NCBI GenBank assembly: GCA_913057905.1
Contig: CAJXPB010000002.1
Location: 62,001-126,000, forward strand
Reading direction: 5' to 3'
Length of the DNA stretch: 64,000 nucleotides
Origin: an uncultured Pseudomonadota bacterium
Lineage (GTDB): Bacteria; Myxococcota_A; Bradymonadia; Bradymonadales; Bradymonadaceae
Shown here one piece after another: positions 43,359 to 52,412 of the stretch (positions are counted from its first letter, which is position 1; every line of letters starts with the position of its first letter). Under the pieces are notes generated by a model. It saw only the letters and a list, made by a program, of their open reading frames with translations. It searched no databases and was not told the origin of the DNA. The position numbers were made by a program, and so were the translations under genes.

Positions 43359-43452
43359 AAACCTCACGATGAATGTTGCGGGATCCGCAGCGCGTCGTAC
43401 CATACTTTGCCGTCAGATCGAGCCTTTCACGTGTGTTTTAGACCAAACCGCG

Positions 43453-45525
43453 ATGACATCCTCCCTGCGTTCGTTTCTCTCCAATCTGCGCACTTCCAGC
43501 CTACGGGCCGTCGCGTTCTGGGGGCTGCTCATTGTAGCCACGGGGTTTTTGATCTGGCCCGTTTGGGTCGGACCGATGCCTCCGATGACCGACATCGGTG
43601 GGCATGTAGCCAACGCCGACATCTGGGCGCGCTACGATGAGGTCGAGCTGTATCGAGAGATGTTCGTGCTGCGCACGGGAATCTCGCCGAACACACTTTC
43701 GGCCCGGTTCGTAAGCTGGTTGTACCCCCTGGTCGACATCATCACCGGGATCCGGCTGTATATCACGCTGATGATGCTCGCCACGGTGGCCGCGTTCATC
43801 GGTGTCACCCACGCATTCGGACGTTCCCGTTGGGCTGTCTTCTTGGCGGTCCCGTTTCTTTGGAACACCGGCATGCACTGGGGCATGGTCAATTTCGTCG
43901 CCTTCTTCCCCTTCTTTTTCGCGGCCATCATCTTTGCTCGCCATGCGGGGGAATCCGGCGAATGGAGATGGGGCCTGGCGCTGGGAGTCACGACCGCGGT
44001 CAGCTTTTTCGCCCATGGGCTCGGACCGCCGCTGGCGGTCGGTGCCGCTACCTTCGTGCTCGTGTGTTCGCTGACGCGACCTGCGCATCTCATCCACCTG
44101 ATCACCATGCTGCCGGCCGTCGTCATCTGGTTTTGGTGGAAGGCCGGTGCATCTGGAAAGCACGGGGTCCCTGGCGATAGCCTTTGGGAGATGCTTACCG
44201 AACACTCGACGTGGCATCCGCCGCTCAAGAAGATCGAAGTCCTGGTCGAGCATGCCTTCAATGCCACAACGACCAACGTCGAATATTTCATTCTGGCCGG
44301 GCTGATTGGGCTGTTCATCCTCGCGATGACCATTTCAAAACCCGCCCCACAACAGGAAGGGTCCCGGGCACGAAGACACACCCTCCTGTGGACCGTCCTT
44401 TGCCTCTGGATCGCCGTCTGGGTCTTTCCCTCTTACTACGGCTACACCAACATCGCGACGCGCGTCTGCGCGGCGTTTTTGATGGCCGCCGCACTCCTGC
44501 CGAGACTGGATAGAAAAGCCCCATTGACCTACGTCATCGCCGTGGCCAGCGTGTCGATCTGTGTCGGTTTTGGTCTATTTGTGGGGCAAACCTTCGAGCA
44601 GTTTCAGCGTCAGAATCTTCGGCCGATCGACCGACTCTCCAGCCACGTTGAACCGCAGTCCCGGGTCGAGTGTTTCGGGCTTCCCGGCTACATGAACTCA
44701 AGGATCATCGTCTCTCCCCTTCGAAACAACTGCGTCGGCCTCGTTCAAGTCAGGACGGGGAGCTTCGGCGGCACCTCCTTTGCGCACAATCCATTCAATC
44801 CAGTTGGGTTCCGTCGGGGGTACGAATACAAGGGCATCGAGAATCATGGGCTCGACAATATCGGCTATCTTCAGATGTGGGACTACCTGTTGACCGACGG
44901 TCCGTATCCCAAGCCCCCGACGGATCTGACCAACCTAGTCGCCACCGAAACGAGCCCGGGAGACGAGGCGCCTGTCTGGAACCTCTACCGAGTCGAGTCC
45001 TTCGAAACAGACTGGACGCACAAGGCGACGACCGATGCGAAGAGTGGGGCGCCGTTCACGTGGAGGTGTCCGACGGGTCACGCGCTGGCGGGTTACCGGG
45101 GCCGACACACGGGCGGCGGAGCCGTCTCGAGTCTTCGACCGGTCTGCCGACCATTGAAGGCGGCCGACAACGGAAATGGCCCAACCGTTGGCCCAAGGAT
45201 CGGTAAAGTCGGGTCCGCAGAGAAGACGTTTGCCCACATGTGCCCACAAGGGACCCACACCGTCGGCTTGGAAGTTGCGGCCGACAGCCCCGTCCGAGAC
45301 CTCGCCATCCGATGTGCGCCGGTCTCCGATTCGGGGTGGTCCGAGGCCGACAGTCAGCTTGTCGGTGAGGTCGACGCTACCAAGTCCAACGCGACGCGAA
45401 CGGCGTTTAGTTGCCCCCCCGACAGCGTCGTCACGGGCGCGATCGGCCGAAACGGCATGCACGTCGACGCGCTCGGTATCGGCTGCGAATCGATCCGTTC
45501 AGTCACCGAAGGACAACAGAACTGA
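43453..45525 (+). CDS. GT-C-like polytopic membrane protein with lectin-like tail (protein C)
   Basis: The 690-aa paralog of B starts at ATG 43453. The N-terminal core aligns closely with B and D: MTDIGGHVANADIWARYDEV, GISPNTLSARFVSWLYPL, FGRSRWAVFLAVPFLWNTG, HWGMVNFVAFFPFFFA, SFFAHGLGPPLAV. A periplasmic domain with RVECFGLPGYMNSR and NNCVGLVQVRTGSFGG follows the last membrane helix. Residues 527-690 contain three tail repeats: SGAPFTWRCPTGHALAGYRG, EKTFAHMCPQGTHTVGLEV, and TAFSCPPDSVVTGAIGRNG with MHVDALGIGC. Its stop overlaps the start of D by 1 nt (TGATG), so C and D are coupled. Confidence 0.78.
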   Translation: MTSSLRSFLSNLRTSSLRAVAFWGLLIVATGFLIWPVWVGPMPPMTDIGGHVANADIWARYDEVELYREMFVLRTGISPNTLSARFVSWLYPLVDIITGIRLYITLMMLATVAAFIGVTHAFGRSRWAVFLAVPFLWNTGMHWGMVNFVAFFPFFFAAIIFARHAGESGEWRWGLALGVTTAVSFFAHGLGPPLAVGAATFVLVCSLTRPAHLIHLITMLPAVVIWFWWKAGASGKHGVPGDSLWEMLTEHSTWHPPLKKIEVLVEHAFNATTTNVEYFILAGLIGLFILAMTISKPAPQQEGSRARRHTLLWTVLCLWIAVWVFPSYYGYTNIATRVCAAFLMAAALLPRLDRKAPLTYVIAVASVSICVGFGLFVGQTFEQFQRQNLRPIDRLSSHVEPQSRVECFGLPGYMNSRIIVSPLRNNCVGLVQVRTGSFGGTSFAHNPFNPVGFRRGYEYKGIENHGLDNIGYLQMWDYLLTDGPYPKPPTDLTNLVATETSPGDEAPVWNLYRVESFETDWTHKATTDAKSGAPFTWRCPTGHALAGYRGRHTGGGAVSSLRPVCRPLKAADNGNGPTVGPRIGKVGSAEKTFAHMCPQGTHTVGLEVAADSPVRDLAIRCAPVSDSGWSEADSQLVGEVDATKSNATRTAFSCPPDSVVTGAIGRNGMHVDALGIGCESIRSVTEGQQN

Positions 45526-47687
45526 TGAGCAGCGCGCTTCGCCACAAAGAGTCATTCTTTTGGATCCTGCTCGCCGTCGCGGCGGGCAGCCTGATCCTTC
45601 CGATCTGGATCGGCCCGATCCCGCCGATGCCCGATGTCGGGGCGCATGTCGCCAACGCCGACGTCTGGGCGAAGTTCGATCGAGTCGAGCTGTACAACCG
45701 GATGTTCGAGCTTCGCACCGGGCTCATTCCAAATACACTGTCGGCACGGTTCGCGAGTCTCTTGCACCCGATGTTTTCGACCATCGCCGGCATCCGACTC
45801 TACATGACCCTGGCGCTTGTCGGGACGGTCGCCGGACTCATCGCGACCGCCCGGACCTTTGGGCGCTCGAAATGGGTGGTCTTTCTGGCCCTTCCGTTTT
45901 TGTGGAACACGGCGCTCCACTCGGGGATGGTCAACTTCATGGCCCTCTACCCGTTTTTCTTTGCGTCGCTCGCTTTGGCCGGCATGGCCGCGAGGACCGG
46001 GGACTGGGAATGGGGAGTCGCCCTCGGCGCGACGACGGTCGCGAGTTTCTTCGCGCACGGACTTGGCCCGCCGCTGTGCGCATCGGTTGCTGCGCTGGTC
46101 ATCGTCGTTTCGGTCCGCCGTCCCAGGCATCTGGGTCAACTCGCGAGTCTGGCTCCCGCCTCCTTGCTGTGGTTTTACTGGAAAGCCGGCGCCCAGGGGA
46201 GCTACGGAGTCCCGGGGAAAGGCATCCCGGATATGTTGGTCAATCACAGTCGTTACCAACCCCCTCTGGAGAAGGTCCGTCGACTGGTCGACCACGGATT
46301 CAATGCAACCACGTCACCCGTCGAAGTCTACATCTTCGCCGGGATCGTGGGCCTGTTCATCCTCTGGATGGGCATCTCGAAGTCGGATGCCGACGACAGG
46401 CACACTCTGGTCTGGGTGACCCTCGCCCTCTGGGCTGGATTCTGGGTGCTCCCTTCGTATTACGCCCACACCAACATCGCCACACGCGTCGGAGCGATGT
46501 TCTTCCTGACGGCCGCGCTTCTTCCACGTCCCGACGAGGACGACATTCTCAGCGGAGCCGCGGCGGCTCTGTGCGTACTCACGTCGATCGGCTTTGGCAT
46601 CTACGTGACCGACACGGTCGATGAGTTTCACGACAGGCACCTGAGGCCCGTCGCCGAGCTCTCCGAACACATCGAACCCCAGTCGCGCGTCGATTGTTTT
46701 GCCCTCCCCGGCTACAACCAAACGAGCATCCGGGCTATCCCCCTTAGACACAATTGTCCCGGCTTAATTCAAGCCGCAACGTCGAGCTTTGGCGGGAACC
46801 ATTTTCCCAGATATCCCTTCAACCCCGTCGGATTCCGGGATGGCTACGACTACGAACCGATCGACGAGCACGGGCTCGACGACATCGGGCATCTGCAGAT
46901 GTGGGACTACTTGGTCACCGACGAGTCGCATCCTCGCCCCGACCGGGAGCTCGCCGAGCTGGTCACGACCGTCGAGGGTCGAGGCGACGAGGCACCGGAA
47001 TGGCATCTCTACCGGGTCAGGAAATTCGAGCGGCAGTGGTCTGCCCGTGAAGTCGGGAGCGAAACAGGCGGGGCCGCTTACACATGGAGTTGTCCGAAGG
47101 GCCACGCCTTGGCCGGCTACCGCGGCCGACGCACGAACAAAGGTGTTGTCTCAAACCTCACACCGGTCTGCCGAGAGGTCCAACCGGGTGTAGTCCCTGG
47201 TATTGGCGCGAACTCTAGCCGCCCGCGACCGAATCTGCCCGCGGTGCCCGATCCAACCCGGATTCTTACGCCGGAGCCGCTTTTGCCGAACCCAAAACCG
47301 GTGCAACCACCCCGGGTGCAGGGTGCTCGGATGAGCGGACCGATGATCGGGCATCTAGGGGCAGGGGAGAGCGGATTCGAAGCAGTCTGCCCGGAAGGGG
47401 AGTTCATGGTCGGTCTGGTGGGAGTTCGCGGCGACCTCGTGCGCGACCTCGCTGTGCGCTGTTCCGGCGTGAAGACGACGGTCGATCGCAAGACGGGGCG
47501 CACGCTCTTTACGTGGTTGCCGGCCGAGAGTCACCGTGTCGGCTCCGTAACGGCCGAGGGTGAGAAATTCTCGTGGAGCTGCCCCCACGACAGCGTCGTG
47601 ACCGGAGCACTGGGACGCAACGGACAGCACATCGACGCGGTGGGGATTGGCTGCCAGCGGGCCGACGAGCTCACGGAGATGCCGTAG
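45525..47687 (+). CDS. GT-C-like polytopic membrane protein with lectin-like tail (protein D)
   Basis: The 720-aa protein starts at ATG 45525 within the TGATG overlap. It is the closest relative of C: MPDVGAHVANADVWAKFDRV, GLIPNTLSARFASLLHPMF, PFLWNTALHSGMVNFMALYP, FFAHGLGPPLC and, in the periplasmic part, HGLDDIGHLQMWDYLVTDE. The tail starts at about residue 512 with AAYTWSCPKGHALAGYRG, followed by a Pro-rich linker of about 50 residues not seen in B or C, then GFEAVCPEGEFMVGLVGVRG and KFSWSCPHDSVVTGALGRNG with HIDAVGIGC. Conserved Cys pairs in each repeat suggest disulfides in the periplasm. It converges on the GT22-like gene with 7 bp between stops. Confidence 0.78.
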   Translation: MSSALRHKESFFWILLAVAAGSLILPIWIGPIPPMPDVGAHVANADVWAKFDRVELYNRMFELRTGLIPNTLSARFASLLHPMFSTIAGIRLYMTLALVGTVAGLIATARTFGRSKWVVFLALPFLWNTALHSGMVNFMALYPFFFASLALAGMAARTGDWEWGVALGATTVASFFAHGLGPPLCASVAALVIVVSVRRPRHLGQLASLAPASLLWFYWKAGAQGSYGVPGKGIPDMLVNHSRYQPPLEKVRRLVDHGFNATTSPVEVYIFAGIVGLFILWMGISKSDADDRHTLVWVTLALWAGFWVLPSYYAHTNIATRVGAMFFLTAALLPRPDEDDILSGAAAALCVLTSIGFGIYVTDTVDEFHDRHLRPVAELSEHIEPQSRVDCFALPGYNQTSIRAIPLRHNCPGLIQAATSSFGGNHFPRYPFNPVGFRDGYDYEPIDEHGLDDIGHLQMWDYLVTDESHPRPDRELAELVTTVEGRGDEAPEWHLYRVRKFERQWSAREVGSETGGAAYTWSCPKGHALAGYRGRRTNKGVVSNLTPVCREVQPGVVPGIGANSSRPRPNLPAVPDPTRILTPEPLLPNPKPVQPPRVQGARMSGPMIGHLGAGESGFEAVCPEGEFMVGLVGVRGDLVRDLAVRCSGVKTTVDRKTGRTLFTWLPAESHRVGSVTAEGEKFSWSCPHDSVVTGALGRNGQHIDAVGIGCQRADELTEMP

Positions 47688-47694
47688 GGCAAGT

Positions 47695-49125
47695 TCAGTC
47701 GCAGCCCCCGGACCTCATATAGACGCACGTCTTCCCAAAACACCGTTTTCGGTCGAAACCGGCGTGGTGCTCACGCTCAAAGTCATCGACCACGAATGCA
47801 TTGAAACGGGGAGCATCCTGAGGAATCGCGTCGGGATGTGGCATGTGCTGAATCTCGACATCGTGATGAAGGTAGCTGTAGCCGCCCGTCGCGATCTGTC
47901 TAAACCCTACGCGCGCCACTGCGCAGACATCCCGTCTGCTCAGGTATCGGTAGGCCAGAAGTTTATCTTGAGCCATCGTCCAGTTGGGGGCCTCGTGGAC
48001 CTGGCCGTCCGGCCCCAGCCTGAAGTTAAGCCCTCCGACGACCGATGCCGTACACCAGCAAGCCAGGAGTACGGACAGCGTCACGAGCCGTGCTCGCCGA
48101 AAGCGAATCTTCATTCCAACGTACTTGGCGAGAGCCGCCGCCTCGAGCCCTACGATCATCGAGGAGAGGGCAACGACCGGATAGGCAAACCGATACTCCT
48201 TGTGCGGGATCGCACAGTGTGCGGCCAGAATGGCCAACGCCGGGCCCGCCAGCATCGGATAGCGGACAATCCCCGTCAGCAGTGCGACCCCCATCGCCAC
48301 CGACCCAGCCGGTGAGACATCCCACGCCCACGCGAAATACTGCCACCACGGGAAGGTACCCCACTGGCTGGCTTTTCCCTCAATGACGTTTGTGTGGAGG
48401 TTCACGATGAGCGAATGGAATGGAACCCCGTACGCGACTACATCGACCAATCCAGCGATGCCAGCTCCGGCCACAACGCCCGTCGCAAGCGCTGAAATGG
48501 AGACGTGGGGACGCCGAGCGTACATCGGTATCCATGCGGCCAGAACAATTGGAACGGGCGCAAGATGGGGGCGTGTGATGACGCAGATTCCAAGGACGAG
48601 CCCGCCACAGAAAGCGCGGAGCCAGCGCCCATCATCAAATCGCACCAGGAAAATCGCCGCCGCGACAAGGTGGATCGTGAAGGTTTCAAAGAGGCTCTTC
48701 GGCCCGAAATAGATGTTCTCGAACCAGAGGAGGGGAAAGAGCATCGCCACGACCGGCAACCAACCGCCGCCCCACTTCCGGCGAGCCCAAAGATAGGTCA
48801 CCGCCGGGGGAATGAGCGATATGAACGACAGAAAAAGGGTCGTCGCGGCGAGGTAGCCCGTAGACCCGTCGCCGAAGAACTGCCCAACCCACATCACACC
48901 GGCAAGCATTCCGGGGAAGACCCATGAACGCAGGCCCTCGGAGTACTCCCACATCTGACTTCCGTACCCGAAGGCCAGCCGATGGGCGGGCTCGAGGGTC
49001 TGATAGATCTCGTCGGGCCAATACATACTCGGGGAAAAGTGCTCGATGCCCGCTCGGACCAGCAGGCCCCCGACCAAAAGGAGCGATCCCACCACCCACA
49101 GTCGATTCGTTTCGGACGAGTTCAT
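47695..49125 (-). CDS. GT22-like (Alg9/PIG-B type) membrane mannosyltransferase
   Basis: The 476-aa protein (ATG 49125) has about ten membrane helices. The first outer loop reads PSMYWPDEIYQTLEPAHRLA and then QMWEYSEGLRSWVFPG, matching the HPDE.YQ.lE.AH....G...WE...g.RS..FP pattern of eukaryotic GPI and N-glycan mannosyltransferases (GT22). A later HKEYRFAYPVVAL matches the HKE.RF.yP motif of the same family. Asp and Glu of PDE are the likely catalytic acids. Known family members transfer mannose from polyprenyl-phosphate mannose. The C-terminal 120 residues are periplasmic with several Cys (VCAVAR; KRCFGKTCVYM; GGCD). Bacterial members exist but are poorly studied. Confidence 0.83.
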   Translation of the reverse strand: MNSSETNRLWVVGSLLLVGGLLVRAGIEHFSPSMYWPDEIYQTLEPAHRLAFGYGSQMWEYSEGLRSWVFPGMLAGVMWVGQFFGDGSTGYLAATTLFLSFISLIPPAVTYLWARRKWGGGWLPVVAMLFPLLWFENIYFGPKSLFETFTIHLVAAAIFLVRFDDGRWLRAFCGGLVLGICVITRPHLAPVPIVLAAWIPMYARRPHVSISALATGVVAGAGIAGLVDVVAYGVPFHSLIVNLHTNVIEGKASQWGTFPWWQYFAWAWDVSPAGSVAMGVALLTGIVRYPMLAGPALAILAAHCAIPHKEYRFAYPVVALSSMIVGLEAAALAKYVGMKIRFRRARLVTLSVLLACWCTASVVGGLNFRLGPDGQVHEAPNWTMAQDKLLAYRYLSRRDVCAVARVGFRQIATGGYSYLHHDVEIQHMPHPDAIPQDAPRFNAFVVDDFEREHHAGFDRKRCFGKTCVYMRSGGCD

Positions 49126-49209
49126 AGAACCAAATCTTTCAAAAGACCGAGTAAATCGGGGATGAATCGACAGACGGGCATCTAAACCCATCGTCGATCG
49201 GCATGCAAA

Positions 49210-50367
49210 TCAGAAGAGATATGCGCCGCCGACAAAGGCGGTCTGGCGGCGGTAGTCGCCGGTGGCGCCGAACTCCTCGATGAAGAGTCGGTAGCGGGCT
49301 TCGACCTCCCAGTGATCGCCGATGGCGCGGGCCAGTGACAGGGTCAGGGCGTTGCGGTTTTCTTCGTCGACCCGGAAGTCGGCGCCCACGAAGATGGGAT
49401 CTTCGTACTGGGTCCACTGCAGGCGAAGGCGGCCCGACAGGTAGAGTCGCCAGGGCAGCGGCGCGGTGACGTCGACCTCCGCGCCGTGGCGGACCAGGCC
49501 CTGGCCGTAGGAGTTCGAGCGATTCATCAGCAGCACGTAGGCGGCCTCCAGGATCAGGGGCCCGCGGTAGGTGCCGCCCAGGCGCAGGACGTGGAGCCAG
49601 TCGCGGCGTTCGCGGCCGGTGGTGTCGCGTTCGACCACGTCGGCCGAGGGATCCAGGACGAAGCGGACCGAATCGAAGATGCGCCGGGAGAGGTCATAGG
49701 AGCCGCGCACGCGAACGGGATCGGCGACCTGGACGCCCACGGACGCTGTCAGGTGCGGGCCGTGACTGCTCGACGAAGGGTTGGGTCGGAAGGCGAAGTA
49801 GCGCCAGCCGGCGCCGAGGCTGGTCGAGACATCGCCGAAGTCGGCGCTGACGGCGGTGCGCAGGCCGCCGCGGCTGTAGTCCTGGCGCGAGGTCCGCTCC
49901 AGCCGGTCTTTAAAGTGCGTCTGCACGCGTACCCCGAAGGTTTCGCCGAGACGCTGGCGCCAACGGGCGTCCAGCGAGGTCAACAGCGCGTCGGCCGATC
50001 CCGCGGCCGGGTACCACTTGCCGCCCTGCTGGAGTCGGAGCTCGAGGGCGGAGTCCTGATACGGTTCGAATTCGCCATCCAGGGTCAGAAAGTAGCGGCC
50101 CAGCCCGGCGATCCGATCGCTTTCGGTCAAACCCCGGAAGGCATTGGTGTCGTACTCGACGCCGGCACGAAGGGTGCCGCCCAGATTTGGCCGCTTCCCG
50201 TCCTTTTGGTCGCCGTCGTCCGAGCCCTCGCGGTCGGGATCGGCGGGGCCGGCGCCGATCCGATCGTCGTCGATGCCGGGGTCAGCGGCGGACTGTGCCA
50301 TCGCCGGCGAGGGCGGCCCCGCCAGCAGACCCAGAAAAAGCACGATGTATGCGGACCTCGGTGGCAC
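49210..50367 (-). CDS. outer-membrane beta-barrel protein at the end of the GT-C cluster
   Basis: The GTG at 50367 has GGAG 8 nt upstream and gives a Sec signal (MPPRSAYIVLFLGLLAGPP, cleavage after AMAQ). An acidic linker (DDDRIGAGPADPDREGSDDG) precedes a barrel opening with LRAGVEYDTNAFRGL, similar to the EYDTNVFR of the porin at 16362-17711. The barrel continues through strands such as YLSGRLRLQWTQYEDPIFVG and ends in TAFVGGAYLF with terminal Phe. It is 385 aa, about 60 shorter than the first porin. It could be the exit pore for a polymer made by the neighbouring GT-C proteins. It is divergent from the LolB-like lipoprotein by 92 bp. Confidence 0.78.
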   Translation of the reverse strand: MPPRSAYIVLFLGLLAGPPSPAMAQSAADPGIDDDRIGAGPADPDREGSDDGDQKDGKRPNLGGTLRAGVEYDTNAFRGLTESDRIAGLGRYFLTLDGEFEPYQDSALELRLQQGGKWYPAAGSADALLTSLDARWRQRLGETFGVRVQTHFKDRLERTSRQDYSRGGLRTAVSADFGDVSTSLGAGWRYFAFRPNPSSSSHGPHLTASVGVQVADPVRVRGSYDLSRRIFDSVRFVLDPSADVVERDTTGRERRDWLHVLRLGGTYRGPLILEAAYVLLMNRSNSYGQGLVRHGAEVDVTAPLPWRLYLSGRLRLQWTQYEDPIFVGADFRVDEENRNALTLSLARAIGDHWEVEARYRLFIEEFGATGDYRRQTAFVGGAYLF

Positions 50368-50459
50368 TGAATAGACTCCACTCGTGGTTGCCTGCGAAGC
50401 TACACTTTGCCATTGTCCGACCTCGCTGTTTCTTTGCAATCTTGCTGTCGACGCCCTCC

Positions 50460-51278
50460 ATGAGAGATATTCGCACCATCATCGCCACGCTGCTCGTTCT
50501 GGCGACGCTGCCGGGCTGCCCCAAAAACATCCCGCCGCCGGAGGGGATGATCGAGGAGCCGTCGAAGCTGCGGTCGGCCGTGGACGCCCGGCTCGGCAGC
50601 TTCGAGTCGGCGCGCTTCAAGGAAGTGGTGCTCGACTACTTCGGCAAGCGCGAGCGGATGAAGGTGCGCCAGCTCATTCTGGTGGAGGCGCCCGACAAGG
50701 TGCGCGTGCAGACGCGGCTGCCCGGCAGCAACGAGATCGTGAGTCTGCTGGTCACCGACGGCGACACCTTTGCGATGCACCGACGAGACACGAACGAGTA
50801 TCTGACAGGCGAGCCGACGCCCGACAACATCAACCGAATTTTGCCGGTCGATCTGTCGGCCCGCGACGTGGTGCGCGTGATGTTCGGCGGGGCGCCCTGG
50901 GACCGATTCGACGCCGAGCCGGGAGACCCGCAGATCAGTTGGGACCGCCGGACGGGGCGATACGTCTACAGCGTGGCCACCGCCGAGGGCGGCGAACTCG
51001 CGATGCAGGTGCGCCCCAGCGACTACGCCGTGGCGTCGGTGACGGAATACGGACCCGAGGGGGACGAGGTCTACAGCTACGAGACCGACAACTGGCGCCG
51101 ATACGGCGACCGTCTGCTGCCGACGTGGCGGCGATTCGTGTGGCCGGCGCGCGATCTTGACTTTTCGGTTGACGTCGGGAAGACTGAAGTCGACATCAGT
51201 CTGCCGAATCACCTGTTTCGGCTCGAACCCCCGCCGGGTAGCACTATCATGCGCCTCAAAGAGGGTTCGTCGCCCTGA
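50460..51278 (+). CDS. LolA/LolB-fold-like lipoprotein (DUF4292 type)
   Basis: ATG 50460 gives a 272-aa lipoprotein (MRDIRTIIATLLVLATLPGC, lipobox TLPGC). The mature sequence follows the pattern of LolB/DUF4292 proteins: ARFKEVVLDYFGKRERMKVR, an LILVEAPDKVRVQTRLPGSN segment, LLVTDGDTFAMHRRDTNEYL, then VDLSARDVVRVMFGG and a beta-rich end with YSYETDNWRRYGDRLLPTWR. These have a half-barrel that binds lipid or lipoprotein acyl chains. Being at the divergent promoter with a barrel gene suggests a role in outer-membrane assembly or in moving a lipidated product. Function is inferred from fold-level resemblance only. Confidence 0.75.
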   Translation: MRDIRTIIATLLVLATLPGCPKNIPPPEGMIEEPSKLRSAVDARLGSFESARFKEVVLDYFGKRERMKVRQLILVEAPDKVRVQTRLPGSNEIVSLLVTDGDTFAMHRRDTNEYLTGEPTPDNINRILPVDLSARDVVRVMFGGAPWDRFDAEPGDPQISWDRRTGRYVYSVATAEGGELAMQVRPSDYAVASVTEYGPEGDEVYSYETDNWRRYGDRLLPTWRRFVWPARDLDFSVDVGKTEVDISLPNHLFRLEPPPGSTIMRLKEGSSP

Positions 51279-51329
51279 CCGGGCCCCTCGCCCGGGCGAA
51301 GCGACGCCACCGACAGAACGCCTCTTTCC

Positions 51330-52406
51330 ATGATCGACGACTCCGAACTTGCCGATGCCCTCCGCAACCACGATCTGCTCGATCGTGGCGGACTTCGCCG
51401 GGCGATGGCGCTGAGCCAGACTCAGAATCGTACGCTCTACGCCACACTGATCGCCAACGAGATCGTCGACGAAGCCCGGCTCGTCGAGATCGTCTCGGAG
51501 ATGATGAACGTCGAGAGCGTGGACCTGACGTCGGTCGCCCCCCAAAAGGAAGCCCTGGAGAGGGTCCCGCGCTCGCTGGCGGTGCGCAACCGTGTGCTGC
51601 CGCTGGCGCTCGAGCAGGATCGAGGCATCGAGCGACTCGTACTCGCGATGAGCGACCCCCTCGACATGGTGGCGATGGATGAGATCGCCGACCACACGGG
51701 GATCGACATCCGTCCGCTGCTGGCCGGCCCCGGCATCCTGACGAAGACCCTGGAGCGGGTGTATCCCGAACCGAACGACGAGTCCGACATCGAGCTCGAT
51801 GCGATGATCGCCAGCTTTGTGGCCGAGCCATCCGAGATGTCGGAGATCTCCGAGGTCGATTCTCCAGACGTCACCGTCGAGGGCGATCCCGAACTGATTC
51901 AGGAGGCGGCCAACTCCTCGTTTTTGGCCGATGAATCGTCGGCGACGACGGCGCTGGGTCGGATCGCCGTCGAGAAGATCCCGGCGCCCGGCACCAACCT
52001 GGAAGACACATCGACCGGCCCACAGGACGAACAACACACGGAATTCAGCGGCAAACCCTCGCAGTCGTCAAAGTCGAAGTCGACGCCGAATCCTCAGACC
52101 GGCGACGAGCTAGACGCCCTGCTAGACCGGATCCGTCGCGACCGTGACCGGCCCAACCAGAAACGCGACGAGCCCGAGGAAGCCGAAGAAGCCGAAGAAG
52201 CTGAAGACGACGAGCCGTCCGAGGGCGACGAGGTCTCGACCGATCTCGCCCGACGCATCCTGGACGCCGAAGAGGAGTCCCCGCCGGAGGTCCGCAAACG
52301 CCTTGCGGAGGCCTCGCGCCGGGAGATACTGGAGAGCGCAGTAGTCGCGCTGGTGAAGGCGGATGTCGTATCGGCGCGGGATCTGGTCGCCGCCCTCGAC
52401 GACTGA
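51330..52406 (+). CDS. GspE/MshE N-terminal domain (MshEN) protein
   Basis: The 358-aa cytosolic protein has an N-terminal MshEN/T2SSE-N domain over about residues 1-140: LADALRNHDLLDRGGLRRAM, a YATLIANEIVDEARLVEIVS segment, PRSLAVRNRVLPLALEQ, and LAMSDPLDMVAMDEIADHTG with the usual P.l....ILT pattern (RPLLAGPGILTKTLERVY). Such domains bind c-di-GMP or ATP in some secretion ATPases. There is no ATPase domain. An acidic, disordered region follows (EEAEEAEEAEDDEPSEGDE), then a short helical end (SAVVALVKADVVSARDLVA). It converges on the phosphatase gene with 6 bp between stops. Solo MshEN proteins are common in Myxococcota. Confidence 0.82.
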   Translation: MIDDSELADALRNHDLLDRGGLRRAMALSQTQNRTLYATLIANEIVDEARLVEIVSEMMNVESVDLTSVAPQKEALERVPRSLAVRNRVLPLALEQDRGIERLVLAMSDPLDMVAMDEIADHTGIDIRPLLAGPGILTKTLERVYPEPNDESDIELDAMIASFVAEPSEMSEISEVDSPDVTVEGDPELIQEAANSSFLADESSATTALGRIAVEKIPAPGTNLEDTSTGPQDEQHTEFSGKPSQSSKSKSTPNPQTGDELDALLDRIRRDRDRPNQKRDEPEEAEEAEEAEDDEPSEGDEVSTDLARRILDAEEESPPEVRKRLAEASRREILESAVVALVKADVVSARDLVAALDD

Positions 52407-52412
52407 CTGGGT

